This document shows positions 21,903 to 33,005 of a stretch of 64,000 nt of DNA, piece after piece. The notes beneath the pieces were generated by a model that worked only from the letters and a program-made list of their open reading frames with translations, was not told where the DNA came from and did not search any database. Every line of letters begins with the position of its first letter. Position 1 is the first letter of the stretch. Location of the stretch: NCBI GenBank assembly GCA_022225965.2, contig JAKJXP020000021.1, forward strand, positions 186,001 through 250,000. The letters are read 5' to 3'. The position numbers and the translations under genes are program-made. This stretch comes from Diatrype stigma (Eukaryota > Ascomycota > Sordariomycetes > Xylariales > Diatrypaceae).

Positions 21903-22394
21903 CTACAGGTTAGTTGAGGCGGGTGCCGGTCCGTTAGCTCCGGGCCGCTCCGCCTTAGCTCCGGGCCATCCCGCCTTAGCTCCGGGCCATCCCGTCTTAG
22001 CTCCGGGACAGCCCGCCTTAGCTCCGGGCCATCCCGCTTTAGCTCCGGCCCGGGCGCCTACCTTAGTTACACCCATGGCACCCGCCTTAGCTCCGGCCCG
22101 GGCGCCTACCTCAGTTACGCCCACGGCACCCGCCTTAGCTCCGGCCCGGGCGCCTACCTCAGTTACGCCCACGGCACCCGCCTTAGTTGTGCCCACGGCA
22201 CCCGCCTTAGTTGTTCCCATGCCACCCGCCTTGGTTGTGCCCATGGCACCCGCTTTGGTTGTGCCCATAGCACCCGCTTCAGTTGCGTCTATGGCATTCA
22301 CACGGAGCTGGGTCCGGCTGGCCCTGGTTCTAGGGCTGCGTGAGCTGTGGGAAATGGAACACAGTGTCACAAAAGCAGCTATCACACCGCACAA
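21903..22394 (-). repeat. GC-rich minisatellite, open in frame on both strands
   Basis: Tandem units encode, on the minus strand, KAGAMGTT/KAGAVGVT repeats, then EVGARAGA repeats, then GAKAGWPGAKAG repeats; the plus strand reads ALVVPMAPALAPARAPT-like repeats. Both frames are open for over 160 codons but both begin with non-ATG codons (TTG at 22394, GTG at 21898), and the minus frame meets an upstream stop without an ATG. The minus-strand N terminus is hydrophobic (CGVIAAFVTLCSISHS) and would look like a signal peptide if an upstream exon supplied a start. A secreted repeat protein is possible, but a non-coding minisatellite is equally likely. Confidence 0.6.
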
Positions 22395-23247
22395 AGAATA
22401 GTATGATATGGATTCTGAATAGTTACTGTGCCATTGTTATCTTTATATAGCTACACTGAAGTGTCTAACCATATCTAGACGTAGTTACTGGACGGCCTGG
22501 TATTACTTACGTGAATCAGGGTCAGGAGTCATCCATCATAATCCTTTCCAAGCAGCGAGGAAATAACCAGGAGCTCACAGTTGGTGCCATGTAATGATTG
22601 GATGTCACCTTAACCCCGAGGACGTATTAGTCTGCGGTATCAGAAACATCGACATCGACATAGTCATTCCGAATTCCTGCTGTCCTGGAAATCTTCAGCC
22701 AGAGACCGATGGTAGATATTGCAAGAGCATACGTAGAATATTGTCTGGTTATCTTAGTGTGGACCTTGGCATAGGAGAGTTCCATGAACATGCGTATACT
22801 AGTTTACTATGTAGGCTCAAGACAGGAGGTCGTCGTCAAGCCTCATGCTTAAGTAGCCTGGATAGGGGGTTGCACTCGGAGAATGTTCGGTTGTTCCAAT
22901 CATACATACAACCTTCGAACATACTGACGCAGGGACCTACCAGAGGTTTGGGAACCCAATCCCTGCCCGCCAAGAGGGGATTCCGATTAGATTCCCAACG
23001 GGTGCCACGATTTGGCTCCGCTGTGGCTGAGCGTTTCTGTGTGAGATTGCATAGGGAAGACGCGTGGGGAAATTTCAGGAGTGCCGGTTCCACGGAGGCC
23101 TCCCTGCGGCTCAGTGACCACCGATGAATACCTTCGTCCGCAGCAAACGCGCTTGATTGTTGTTGGAACACTTTTCTCGTACAATAGACAGACCTTCTTT
23201 TGCATGGATGCCAATTAGAAGTCACATGTTTTAACGACGGGCGAATA
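22395..23247. other. Intergenic, 5' flank of mitochondrial ATPase gene
   Basis: No supported gene. A 177-codon plus-strand frame from 22594 and a minus frame from 23225 have no family features and overlap each other. The promoter of the plus-strand gene at 23248 should lie here. Confidence 0.5.
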
Positions 23248-25052
23248 ATGATGCTGACGAGATCTGGCGGCCGGGCGATCGCCCTCAGGCGGCCCCCAAT
23301 AGTGGCTCACCGCCGCTGTCTGATTGGCTCTGGACGCGCTGAGCTGTTTCAGCCCCCACGCCGACAGCAACCGGGCTTTGCAACCACGACACGGCGGCTA
23401 GATGCTGAGAGGCCCGGAGATGGCATGCCGGGGCCGGGGCCAGGACCCGGGCCCGGGTACGAAGAGCCGAGTCTGTTACGTAAGATGGCGGAATCGGCAG
23501 CGACCACGTTCGCTTCCGTGTTCATCCTGGGCGTGGGGTTCGCCATGGCCGGATACGTCTACCACAAATCGTACAAGTACATACAGCTGAAGAAGATCGC
23601 GAACGCGTTCGAGCCTGGAGATCCCGTGCTGGAGCTAGCCGCCATAGGGAAGGAGATACCCTGGCCGCCCGACGCAGAGCATTGGATCATGCGCTGGGAG
23701 CAGGAAACCATCGACGCCATTATCAATGGAACGAACATCGGGCACTACCACCTGATTATGGGCGAGAAGGGATGCGGCAAGAGCAGCATGATACTGGAGG
23801 CGATGCGCAAGATCGACGGCGAGGGGTGCGCCATGTTCGAGGCCCACGCCGACCTGGAGATTTTCCGTATACGGCTCGGCAAGGCGCTGGACTATGAGTT
23901 CCACGAGGACTACATCGGCGGGTACTTCAGCGAGCGCGGGCCCCGCGAGTCGACCGCCCTGCTGGACATCGAGAGGGCTCTGAACAAGCTGGAAAAGGTG
24001 GCGCTGAAGCACCGCGCGGAGAAGAACAAGCCCTTGATCGTCATCATCAACCAGTTGCACCTGATCCGAGACGACGACGACGGCAAGGACTTGTTGGAGC
24101 TCCTGCAGCAGAGAGCCGAGCAGTGGGCCGCTGCGAACCTGGTGACCATGGTCTTCAACAGTGACGACTATTGGGTGTATGAGCGACTAAAGCTCCTAGC
24201 CACTAGGATGGAAGTGATGGCCATCGCCGACTTGCCGAAGAAAGAGGCCCTGTCCGCTCTGCGAAGATACCGCATCCGGTACCATGGCGAGGATGTCGAC
24301 AGCTCCATACTGGAGGAAGTCTATAACCGCGTTGGTGGTCGCCTATCGTTTCTTAACCGGGTAGCCAAGTCACACGATATGATGGAAACCTGCGACCAAA
24401 TTAAGGAGATAGAAAAGACATGGTTCCTGAACCAATGCTGGATCCTGGGTGAGGATATGGACGATGATGTGATGGACCAACAAAAGTGGGCAGTAAGTTT
24501 GACACTCGCTAAGCAGCTGAATTGATCGTACATATGTAACAGGACATGAGCTAACGCGGTAAACCTGTTCAATAGGCAGCAGCTATGGTCCTAGCCCTAG
24601 CGCTTGTCGACAAGGAGGAGGAGGAGGGCAACGGGACCTACGACCCGGGGACGGGTCACATGTTGCCGTGGTTCCCGATGCACAAGGCCCAGGAGATCAT
24701 GACGCGGCCCGACTTCATCCGCGAGCTCGACCGGCGGAACCTCTTCACGATCACGAGCACGGCCCAGGTCCGCGCCAGCTCCGTGCCCATGCACCGCGCC
24801 TTCCAGGAGATCTGCGCCGAGCCCGGCTTCCGCGAGTTCCTGGAGGCGACGAGCGACCGGATCTCCGCCATCGAGAGCTTGCTCCGCACGCGGGAGCTGG
24901 TGGCCAAGGACCTGGTGTTCGGCGGCAAGTACGAGTACACCCGGGACAAGAGCGGCAAGGTCCAGGTTGCTCTGAAGCAGCCTTCCCCATCGCCGTACTC
25001 GATTGGTCTCCCTAGCGATGATGATGAAGACGGAAAGGGCAATGAGAAGTAA
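23248..25052 (+). CDS. Mitochondrial membrane-bound P-loop (AAA-like) ATPase
   Basis: Two exons: 23248-24492 and 24576-25052 (intron 83 bp, GTAAGT..AATAG, phase 0), giving 573 residues. An open frame extends left to a TTG at 23200, but the first ATG pair at 23248 is the reasonable start. Residues 1-52 are Arg/Ala/Ser/Thr-rich without acids until the end (FATTTRRLDAE), typical of a mitochondrial presequence. Residues 60-70 are Pro-Gly repeats; residues 86-104 are one membrane segment. The P-loop GEKGCGKSS is at 172-180, and the Walker B-like strand PLIVIINQLHLIRDD at 263-277 has Asn where an acidic residue is usual. The C-terminal half, about 390-540, is helical and would fit the winged-helix domain seen in related fungal ORC/AAA-like mitochondrial proteins. 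A precise role is not known to me. Confidence 0.85.
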
Positions 25053-25965
25053 ATGGAAATGAACTGGTATGGTACTGGAGTACTCTGGATTGCGCGAGGC
25101 CGGGGAAATCCACGCGATACTGGGCTTGTCTGGACCTTCAAGTCCGTACTACATGAGCTTACCTACATGTATGTTGCCCGCCTGACCAGGGCTTTTCTTT
25201 GTCTGTAGAACTTAGGCGTTTTGATTATTGTATGAATAGGGTACGGCTTGAAGGGGATGATGGCAGGGAGGCAGATAGACGGCATGTTTCGCATTAGAAT
25301 GGTAATGATCGTACTTCACGCCAGCCAGCCTTATAAATATTCGTGAGTCGGGGAGTTGGGAACCCATCTTGAAACGATGAATCCGCTTGGGCTGTGGCAA
25401 AGGGTAATATAGCAAAATTTGGAGGTGTGGATCGCAGTTTCTGGCAGGAATATTGGGTCAGTCACCCATGCACCACAAGAACCATGGAACGAGCTGAACG
25501 GCTCGTAATTTATCCTCCATGGGGAGAGGAGAGGGTCGTTCTTAAGCGATCCGATCAGCGGATAAAATTGGAACTGCATATGGTGAGGCTCTCGGGTACG
25601 TGATCCGCACGTGCCGCTTTCCCGGGGGTTCGGCATTTTCCACTTTGGGATTTAGGTACTGCAGCAGGGTAAGGGGGTCCAAATAGTGCTTCTATAGCAT
25701 CGGCCTCTCTAACGGGTGTCTATGACGAGATGAATGACGTTGACACAACAGCTCGCCGTAGAACATCTTAGACTTCTTTGTGTAGGATAAACTCTAATTA
25801 TGTATACGTATTAAACATTGATCCAAATAGGTAGGTGTTTGTAACGAACATGAGACGTTCACTGGAAAGAGAGTCGACGGACCAGCAAAAGGAGGTTTTG
25901 ACAACCGCAAAGGAAAGTTACAAAGAATCAAAATAAAAGGAATAGATCCAGACTACCACGATAAC
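25053..25965. other. Intergenic
   Basis: No gene seen. Short frames on both strands around 25330-25640 have no domain. The region contains the 3' end of the ATPase gene and the promoter of the dehydrogenase gene. Confidence 0.55.
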
Positions 25966-26724
25966 ATGGACTTCAACTGTGCCCTCGTTACTGGTGGCGG
26001 CGGCGGCATTGGAAAAGCACTGTCTGAGTACTTCATCGCCAAGGGCAAGAAAGTGATCATCGCCGGACGGACGGAGTCTAACCTACAGAGCACGGCCAAG
26101 GAGATCGGGGCGGCGGGCTACTACGTCCTAGACACGGGCTCCATCGCCGACATCGCGCCGTTCGTCAAGCGCATCACCTCGGAGCACCCGGAGCTCGACT
26201 GCCTCGTCAACAACGCGGGCGTGCAGCGGCCGCTGAAGGTCCGGGAGCAGAGCGGGGACGACTTCCTCGCGCAGGCCGACCAGGAGATCGACATCAACAT
26301 CCGCGGGCCGATGCACCTGGCGGTGCGGCTGCTCCCGCACTTCCGGGGCAAGACCGGCGGCGCTGTCATCATCAACGTGTCCAGCGTGCTGGGCTTCGTG
26401 CCCTTCTCGGTCATCAACCCCGTCTACAACGGCACGAAGGCCTGGGTGCACTTCTGGAGCATGAACCTCCGGAGCCAGCTGAAGGGCACGGGTGTGCGCG
26501 TGGTCGAGATCGCCCCGCCGACGGTGGAGACGAACCTGCACCGCGACCGCGCGGACCCCGACGACAACAAGAAGGCGAACAACCCCGGCGCGCTCTCCAT
26601 AGACGAGTTTGTGGAGGAGACCGGCGGGAGGCTGGAGGCGGGCGAGGAGACGATAGGCGCGGGGATGGCTGGCGATGTGGTCAAGAAATGGTTTGATACT
26701 TTCGGGGATATGTATAAGGACTGA
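25966..26724 (+). CDS. Short-chain dehydrogenase/reductase (SDR)
   Basis: An intronless 252-residue protein, the usual length for classical SDRs. The nucleotide-binding motif TGGGGGIG is at residues 9-16, after a short beta strand at the very N terminus, and NNAG is at 82-85. The catalytic set is visible: Ser139/140 in NVSSVLG, Tyr154 and Lys158 in YNGTK, and Asn111 in DINIRG. The Arg at 35 after the second strand (AGRTESN) favours NADP over NAD. The segment APPTVETNLHRD after the catalytic helix resembles oxidoreductases of the DltE-like group. No signal peptide, so it is probably cytosolic. Substrate cannot be inferred. It sits alone between the ATPase gene and VID27. Confidence 0.93.
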   Translation: MDFNCALVTGGGGGIGKALSEYFIAKGKKVIIAGRTESNLQSTAKEIGAAGYYVLDTGSIADIAPFVKRITSEHPELDCLVNNAGVQRPLKVREQSGDDFLAQADQEIDINIRGPMHLAVRLLPHFRGKTGGAVIINVSSVLGFVPFSVINPVYNGTKAWVHFWSMNLRSQLKGTGVRVVEIAPPTVETNLHRDRADPDDNKKANNPGALSIDEFVEETGGRLEAGEETIGAGMAGDVVKKWFDTFGDMYKD

Positions 26725-27593
26725 AGGATTAAACGTGTTGCATCAAGAATCACAAAGACGCAGACGCTGAATGAGATCCGAGGACATCTCGAACTCGCAG
26801 TAGTTCGCTCTTCTCTCAGGTTGGTGCAACTCTATTGGAAAACCACCTACTCTATCAGATCCCAGATTGTAAATATGGAATCACTTTGTACGAACTTAAA
26901 ATTCAACGACACGGACACCGGCATTAGATAAAAGGTACCTAACGACATACTTCGTTGGCACCTTTGGATAATTGCCCGTGATCTTAAAAACTTGGTAACC
27001 CCATGTGCGAGTGATGCAGGTGCGACCATGGAATGACATAACAATGTTGCCTGCCTGTACGAACCTTAAGTACTTGGTATAATATTTGCCACCTCGAGGT
27101 TTTGGCTTTGAAACCTGAAACTTGGACGTGGACCAGCATTGGCAGAGTGTCAGACACTGCCAGCCGATTGGAATCTGGTCTAGGCTGGAACCCTGTTAGG
27201 GGTTGTGTGGCGTTGCACAGCCACACAGACCCCTCCACCCCTCCATCACCCAGTGTTACCATAGCACCGTACAAGGCAGCCTGCCCGCCCTACTAGCGCC
27301 TAACATGCCTAATGAGAAACAAACCTTATCAACCAAACAAAAGGTGGTGGATGTGATACAACTTCCTGTTATGACGCACATGCAGTTCCCTCCAATCTTG
27401 CCATGATCCCTCCTCATTTCCAAGTATACAAAATCTTGTGTTGTTGACCGCATCGTGGGATTGTAAACTTCTCCCAAACAAGTAACAAGTACCTACTTCG
27501 ACTGCTGTGCGTCTGCGAGGGTTTGATAAGATACTGCCCAAGTAGACAGCCCGGATCGCATCTTTTGGCTGGTTCTGAACGAGATCATCTAAG
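26725..27593. other. Intergenic, promoter side of VID27
   Basis: No supported gene; frames at 26984-27477 overlap on both strands without features. This region should hold the VID27 promoter and 5' leader. Confidence 0.55.
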
Positions 27594-30328
27594 ATGTTTG
27601 TCCTCAAGAATGGTAAGCATACCTACCCATCATTTGCCATTTATCATTTGTTATCCATAGGCTTCGTGATCACCTGCATTCCCCAGGGTCTCTCCCCCAA
27701 AGCGTCAGCGCATCTTCGTTGGTGACTACATACATGTAGCACTTGCAAAAACTGCAGTCCCATTTCGAGATCCCCAAGCACAACCAACACATGGGCTCGC
27801 TCTTCATTTACAACAAGGCTATGCCAAATCCAGTACACTAACCCAGGGGTTTTCATTTAGTCGGCAAGCTCCTCTTCGGCAGTAACAGTCAGGAGTCGAT
27901 GATCGAGCTGCCTCAAGGTCAACTTTACCTTGTCCGACCGCTTTCGCCCAAAGGATACTCCGAACTCATTTTCAAGGACGCGACCGCCCGCATTCGACGC
28001 ACTGGCCAAGACTTCCAATATCAACTCGTTATACAGAGAGTGTATGAAGAAGGTGAGGCTGAGCTGCTAGCCGACGAGGAAGGTGACGACGACGCCGAGA
28101 TCGCTGCTCTCGCTGCCGAACGAGACGAGAAGACCTTTCTTCTCGACGAAGCTCTTCACCTCCGTGTTGAGAGTCGAGTCAGTTCTGAGAAGGTGATTGC
28201 CTGGAGAGACTTGAGTGGAGACACAGGTGACCTCTACGAGTTCATTTGCGACCCTGCCATTCCCTCTGCCTCGGTTGAGGCCTTTGAGCGCATCGCGAAG
28301 CAGTGCCAATACGAACGCAAATATCGAAAGCCTCACTCTACAGCATCCGAAGCTGATCTCCAACAATTCGATTTCGACCACGAGCAACCAATCCCCCAAG
28401 CAAGTCCTATCCATAGCCCTACGCTTGCGCGCTCGATCGATTCATCCGACGCCATGTTTCAGCTAAGAAGCGAGGCCAACACGAGCAACAAGCGCGATAG
28501 CTCATCCGATGATGGAGTACCTGCCGTCGCTGAGCCCGCGGTGCATCAAGAAAGGGAGGTCAAACAACCGAAAGAACGGGCGGCACCACCCAAGGTTCCA
28601 GAACAACCAGAGCCCTTGGAGATCCTCTCGATGGAACTTGGAGAGTTGCACTTCTTCGATTTCCCATCCGGCGCCTTCGTTCTCCAAGATTCATCGGTCA
28701 CTGCTCAAGTATCTGACATTGGTGGCTGGAACTACTGGCTGCATATTGCGAGCAAAGACCGCGAGTGGCTGGGTATCCCCGTTGTCGCTGATATCAACCC
28801 GGTCTTCAACTTCGAGTTTCTCTCATTCATCTTCAACCAGTTCACCGAGGATGGCTCTGCTTACTCCTGGTTGCTGCGCTTCAAGGACCAGGCCACCTTG
28901 GAAAGGTTCCAGGAAGGACTCATGAGGGCGTTATGGGAACAGCTCAATGAGGTCAAGTGGACGAAAGTCAAGGACCAAGAGAAGCAGTATGTCCTTGATG
29001 CTTTCGAGGATCTGAAGATGGACGATGCACCCGCCGAGGGAGAGGAAGAGGAGGAGGAAGAGGAGGAAGAGACCGAGGAGGATACTTCGGATGATCGCGC
29101 CCAGAGCGAACATTACGACAGCGATGAGGAGCAGGACGATTTCGAGACCCAGCCCAAGGACGGTAATACCAACTCTGGCTTGGCTGTTGGATACAAACAC
29201 GACCGATCGTTCGTCATCAGAGGGTCTAAGATTGGTGTTTTCAAGCACACGCCAAACAATAACCTTGAGTTCTCTACCAATATATCTAAGGTCGAAACTC
29301 CCAAGGGAGAACTCTTCAGCCCAAAGAAGGTCATGCTTCACAATGAGGATCGCAACATGATCTTACAGAACGAGACAGACCCCAACAAGCTATACCGCAT
29401 GGATCTCGAATACGGGAAGGTTGTGGATGAATGGAAAGTTCATGATGACATTCCCATCAATCACTTCGCTCCCGAGAACAAGTTCGCCCAAATGACCCAC
29501 GAACCTACCTTCCTAGGTATCTCTCGGAATGCGTTGTACAGAGTTGATCCTCGTTTATCTGGCAACAAACTTGTTGACTCGCAGCTGAAACAGTACACAT
29601 CCAAGAATGACTTCTCTGCTGTTTCGACTACGGAGAAGGGTTATATTGCTGTTGCGTCGAACAAGGGAGACGTTCGACTCTTTGACCGTCTCGGTATCAA
29701 CGCCAAGACGCATATTCCGGCTCTTGGTGAGCCTATCATCGGTCTTGATGTCTCGGCGGACGGCCGGTGGGTCCTTGCTACCTGCCGCACTTACCTGCTC
29801 CTGATCGATGCCATGCAGAAATCGGGTAAAAACGAAGGAAAGCTCGGTTTCGAGAAAGCCTTCTCCGCCGATTCCAAGCCGCAGCCGCGTCGCCTGGCTC
29901 TCACGCCCGAGCACGTAGCCCAATTCTCCTACGAAACCGGCAAGCCCGTTTCCTTCACGCCGGCGCGCTTTAACACAGTCCAGTCTGGCGAGGAGACGTC
30001 TATCATCACTGCAACGGGTCCCTACATCGTCGACTGGAATATGAAGAAGGTGCTGCGTGGGGCCAAGGCACCATACATCATCAAGCGGTATACGGAGGAT
30101 GTCAAGGCAGACGACTTCAAGTTCGGCACCGACCAGAACGTCATCGTGGCCCTGCCAAACGAAGTCAACATGGTTGGCAAGCAGGCTCTGAAGCGTCCCA
30201 CCCGACAGAGCATCGCCGGCAACTTCCAGCGTCTAAGCACACCACAGCGCGGATCCGGCAGGATTGGAACGCGGGAGAGTGGGCGGTATAAGTTAGGCCG
30301 GGATGAAGTTGTTGACTCGCCATACTAG
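27594..30328 (+). CDS. VID27: VID27-like cytoplasmic protein
   Basis: Two exons: 27594-27612 (only 19 nt) and 27861-30328, giving 828 residues. The tiny first exon encodes MFVLKN; splicing (GTAAGC..TTTAG, 248-bp intron) restores VGKLLFGSNSQESMIELPQG, the conserved Vid27 N terminus, whereas the ATG at 27899 inside exon 2 would drop it. The N-terminal half carries the PH-like Vid27 region (LYLVRPLSPKGYSELIFKD) and a long Glu-rich acidic tract near residues 400-430. The C-terminal half is a WD40-like propeller with the family block GYIAVASNKGDVRLFDRLG. In yeast Vid27 was linked to vacuolar import and degradation of gluconeogenic enzymes, but its molecular role is unclear. The extreme C terminus is basic. 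Confidence 0.95.
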
Positions 30329-31546
30329 GCAGGAGTCAATTCAACACCCGACAATGCCTATGCTTAGGAGTGACTTGACAACTCGGGGATATCTGATTGC
30401 GTCGGACGAAGACACGATGCGCGTCGGATTTACGATTTCAAATGTTCTAGGAGTTCGGGATCAGTTCGCAGGCTTCTTTCTTCACCCCAGCCAATAGCAC
30501 CATCACCGTCACCATCATCACCACCATCATCATCACCACCATCATCATCACCACGTACCACACGGAGTTCAAGGCAAGGCGAGGGGGAGGGCCCGAGGGG
30601 GCCCGAGGGAACTGGGCCACAGTATTTAAGAGGCTTTAGTCTTTGATTTCTCGTACGAGATGATATCCCCGGTTTCTGCCGTACGTTGTTCAGGTTTCTT
30701 TTCTCTTTATTTCAAGGAAACCCCCCCAGTTGTTACGTAGATAGGTAGTGTAGGTAGATATGTAGTAAACCAGCTTACAGAATTTTACGATCTTCCTCAG
30801 CATAGGTGAATGTATGTTACCCGAGGTGACCAACCATGTTCTTCCTGCACCTCTCAAGTATATTTAAACGATTACTGTGGACCTGAATATTGGCTAGGCG
30901 CCCGCCCCCCTAGACTAGATCTAAACTGGGTGGTTACCTAACGTGCCTTGCGCATAGCTGGCATGCACCCCTGACCCCCGGAAGACAAACAATTGCCGGT
31001 GGAACATCTGGAAGGTTCGGACCTTGCATCTCGGCTCGGACTTGTGTGACCCCATGGTCCCCACTCACCACCGGCGCCCAATCACACCGTCGATCTTATC
31101 AGATCTTCCCCAAGGAGCTTTACCCAAGGTTGTGTCACTAACAGCATCACGCAACGATCAACTATTTCCCTAGAGCGTGCAGAAGCGTGTAACCACTGAG
31201 GGGCTGCGTACCAGGTACTGCAAGTGGTTACAGTGCCAACCTTATGTATGTGCGTATGTGAGTAGGAGGCACAGTGAGAGAGTACAGTCGAATATTCGGC
31301 CCATCTCAGGGGATACGTAAGGGATATCACACCTCTCCCCCGGATCGGGTTCGGCTCAACAGGAATGTGGGGGTATCACTACGTAGTCAATTCGATTCAG
31401 GGTGCTGGAAAACTATATCAACCTGTTCCCCTACCTACAGAGAAGGAAATAGTTTTTCTTGGCTTTTACATCCAACTCCAACATCATTAGTGACCTACCT
31501 AGCTGAACATCCCCAAAGGAGAATAACTACAACATCAACATTCACG
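30329..31546. other. Intergenic with a CAY microsatellite
   Basis: No coding gene seen. It contains a CAT/CAC microsatellite and a G/C-rich patch near 30585-30620. The right part is the promoter of the O-methyltransferase gene. Confidence 0.55.
30498..30554 (+). repeat. CAY trinucleotide microsatellite
   Basis: About nineteen contiguous CAC/CAT triplets with one CGT interruption, 170 bp after the VID27 stop codon, so outside its coding frame. Confidence 0.95.
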
Positions 31547-32424
31547 ATGGCATCACAGAACACCAAAACTCACCCACCGGAATGGGGCCTCGTCGACGCG
31601 TACGTCGTCAAGCACCTCCAGCCGACCTCTGCCCCGGGGACCGCTCCTGAGCTTCCCTCCAACGAAGTCCTGGCCGCCACGACCGAGAACTGCCGCAAGC
31701 ACGGCCTGCCAGACATTGCCGTATCCGCCGCCCAGGTACGTTAGTCAAGTTCCTACCCTACCTACCTTACCTACTTGGGCACATGTATACCTACCCAACT
31801 ATATTGAACTTGACGTCATCTCACAATACTCCACAAAACCCCCAGGGCAAGTTCCTGCAACTCCAAGCGCGCCTCATCCAAGCCCGCAGCATCCTCGAGA
31901 TCGGCACGCTAGGCGGCTTCTCGACGCTCTGGCTCGCGACCGCGACGCCGCAGACCCGCGTGGTCAGCCTCGAGGTCAGCGCGGAGCACGCCGCCGTGGC
32001 GCGCGAGAACCTAGCGCGCGCGGGCCTCCTTCTCCCGTCTTCCCCCGCCGGGGCCGAGGTGCGCGTGGGCGCGGCGCTGGACAGCCTGCCGGCGCTCGAG
32101 GACGAGGTGCGGGGCGCGAGCCCGACGCGGGCGCCGTTCGACCTGGTGTTCCTCGACGCCGACAAGGAGAACAACTGGGCGTACGTGGACCGGGCGGCGC
32201 GGCTGTGCCGGCCGGGCGCGCTGATCGTCGTCGACAACGTGGTGCGCGGGGGCCGGATCGCCGACGACGACGAGGCCGCGACCGACCCGCGCGTTATGGG
32301 CGCGCGCCGCGTCGTGGAGAACGTCGGGCGGGAGAGCGGGCCCGGGGGCCGGTTCGAGGCTACGGTGCTGCAGACCGTGGGGGATAAGGGGTATGATGGG
32401 TTCATGCTGGTGTATGTTAAGTGA
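31547..32424 (+). CDS. SAM-dependent O-methyltransferase (family 3, CCoAOMT/COMT-like)
   Basis: Two exons: 31547-31735 and 31846-32424 (110-bp intron, GTACGT..CCCAG, phase 0), giving 255 residues. The start ATG sits in CACGATGG, and the upstream frame has no better choice. Residues 79-93, SILEIGTLGGFSTLW, form the glycine-rich SAM-binding motif I; VVSLEVS is motif II with the acidic ribose-binding residue; FDLVFLDADKENN and GALIVVDNVVRGG are the metal-binding Asp (D-A-D and DN) segments typical of cation-dependent catechol methyltransferases. The substrate is probably a small catechol-type phenol or a related metabolite. Exon 2 is exceptionally GC-rich. It lies next to an amidoligase gene and near an FAD-linked oxidoreductase, so a role in secondary metabolism is possible but not shown. 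Confidence 0.92.
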
Positions 32425-33005
32425 ATTTTGGGTTTGATGTCATGGATTGGTTGGGTAGGGTGGATGGGCCGCTGAATAATAGCTGGTTAGTATGTAACTC
32501 CCCTGGCTGGCTGGCTGGCTGGCTGGCCGAGTTTTGGTTTTTGGATTCGATGATTGGAGCAGAAGGGTTTGTTTTCGTGGGCGAGTGAGCTATGCTATAG
32601 GAAGCCTGTTGACATGTGTTCAATTCATACTTTGTTACCTTTGGTCCTCGGAAGAGCTTTCTAGGTATTTGAGAGAATAGTGTAGTAAAGCCCCTGAATC
32701 TTCCAATGGGGATTATGAATCTTTGAATACCAGAGGTACTCATTTAGTAGCACGAGGTGTCCTACTTTTGAAAGTCTGAAGCGCTCCGGCCTACATGAAT
32801 GAGAATGGATGTAATATGGTAGATAAGTACGCCTCGATTCATGAACGCACGAACTTCTATAAGTCTCCCCACCAAATAGAACGCGAACACTTACCAACCC
32901 TGACAAACATGAGCACCCAAGAATGATCACCTCAACACGAGACCTGCTCGTAGCGTCTTGCTATGAGCGGAAACAATTGCCAACGCACCAGAATGGGTCG
33001 TAGGC
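32425..33005. other. Intergenic between convergent genes
   Basis: A short stretch between the O-methyltransferase (plus) and amidoligase (minus) stop codons, so it holds two 3' ends. It includes a CTGG tetranucleotide run at 32503-32526. No gene seen. Confidence 0.6.
32503..32526 (+). repeat. CTGG microsatellite
   Basis: Six tandem CTGG units about 80 bp after the O-methyltransferase stop codon. Confidence 0.9.

Noticed and set aside
22940..23020. Possible tRNA-like hairpins around the GGGGATTCCGATTAGATTCCC sequence
   Set aside because: The T-arm consensus (TTCGA) is absent and no acceptor stem or anticodon arm can be folded at the right spacing.
22594..23127. 177-codon plus-strand frame as a gene
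   Set aside because: No recognisable domain, no coding composition, and overlapped by an equally long minus-strand frame.
23200..23247. Upstream extension of the mitochondrial ATPase gene
   Set aside because: The extension begins with TTG, not ATG; the ATG pair at 23248 is followed directly by a convincing mitochondrial presequence.
30498..30554. Histidine-repeat coding sequence
   Set aside because: The CAY run lies beyond the VID27 stop codon and no gene covers it.
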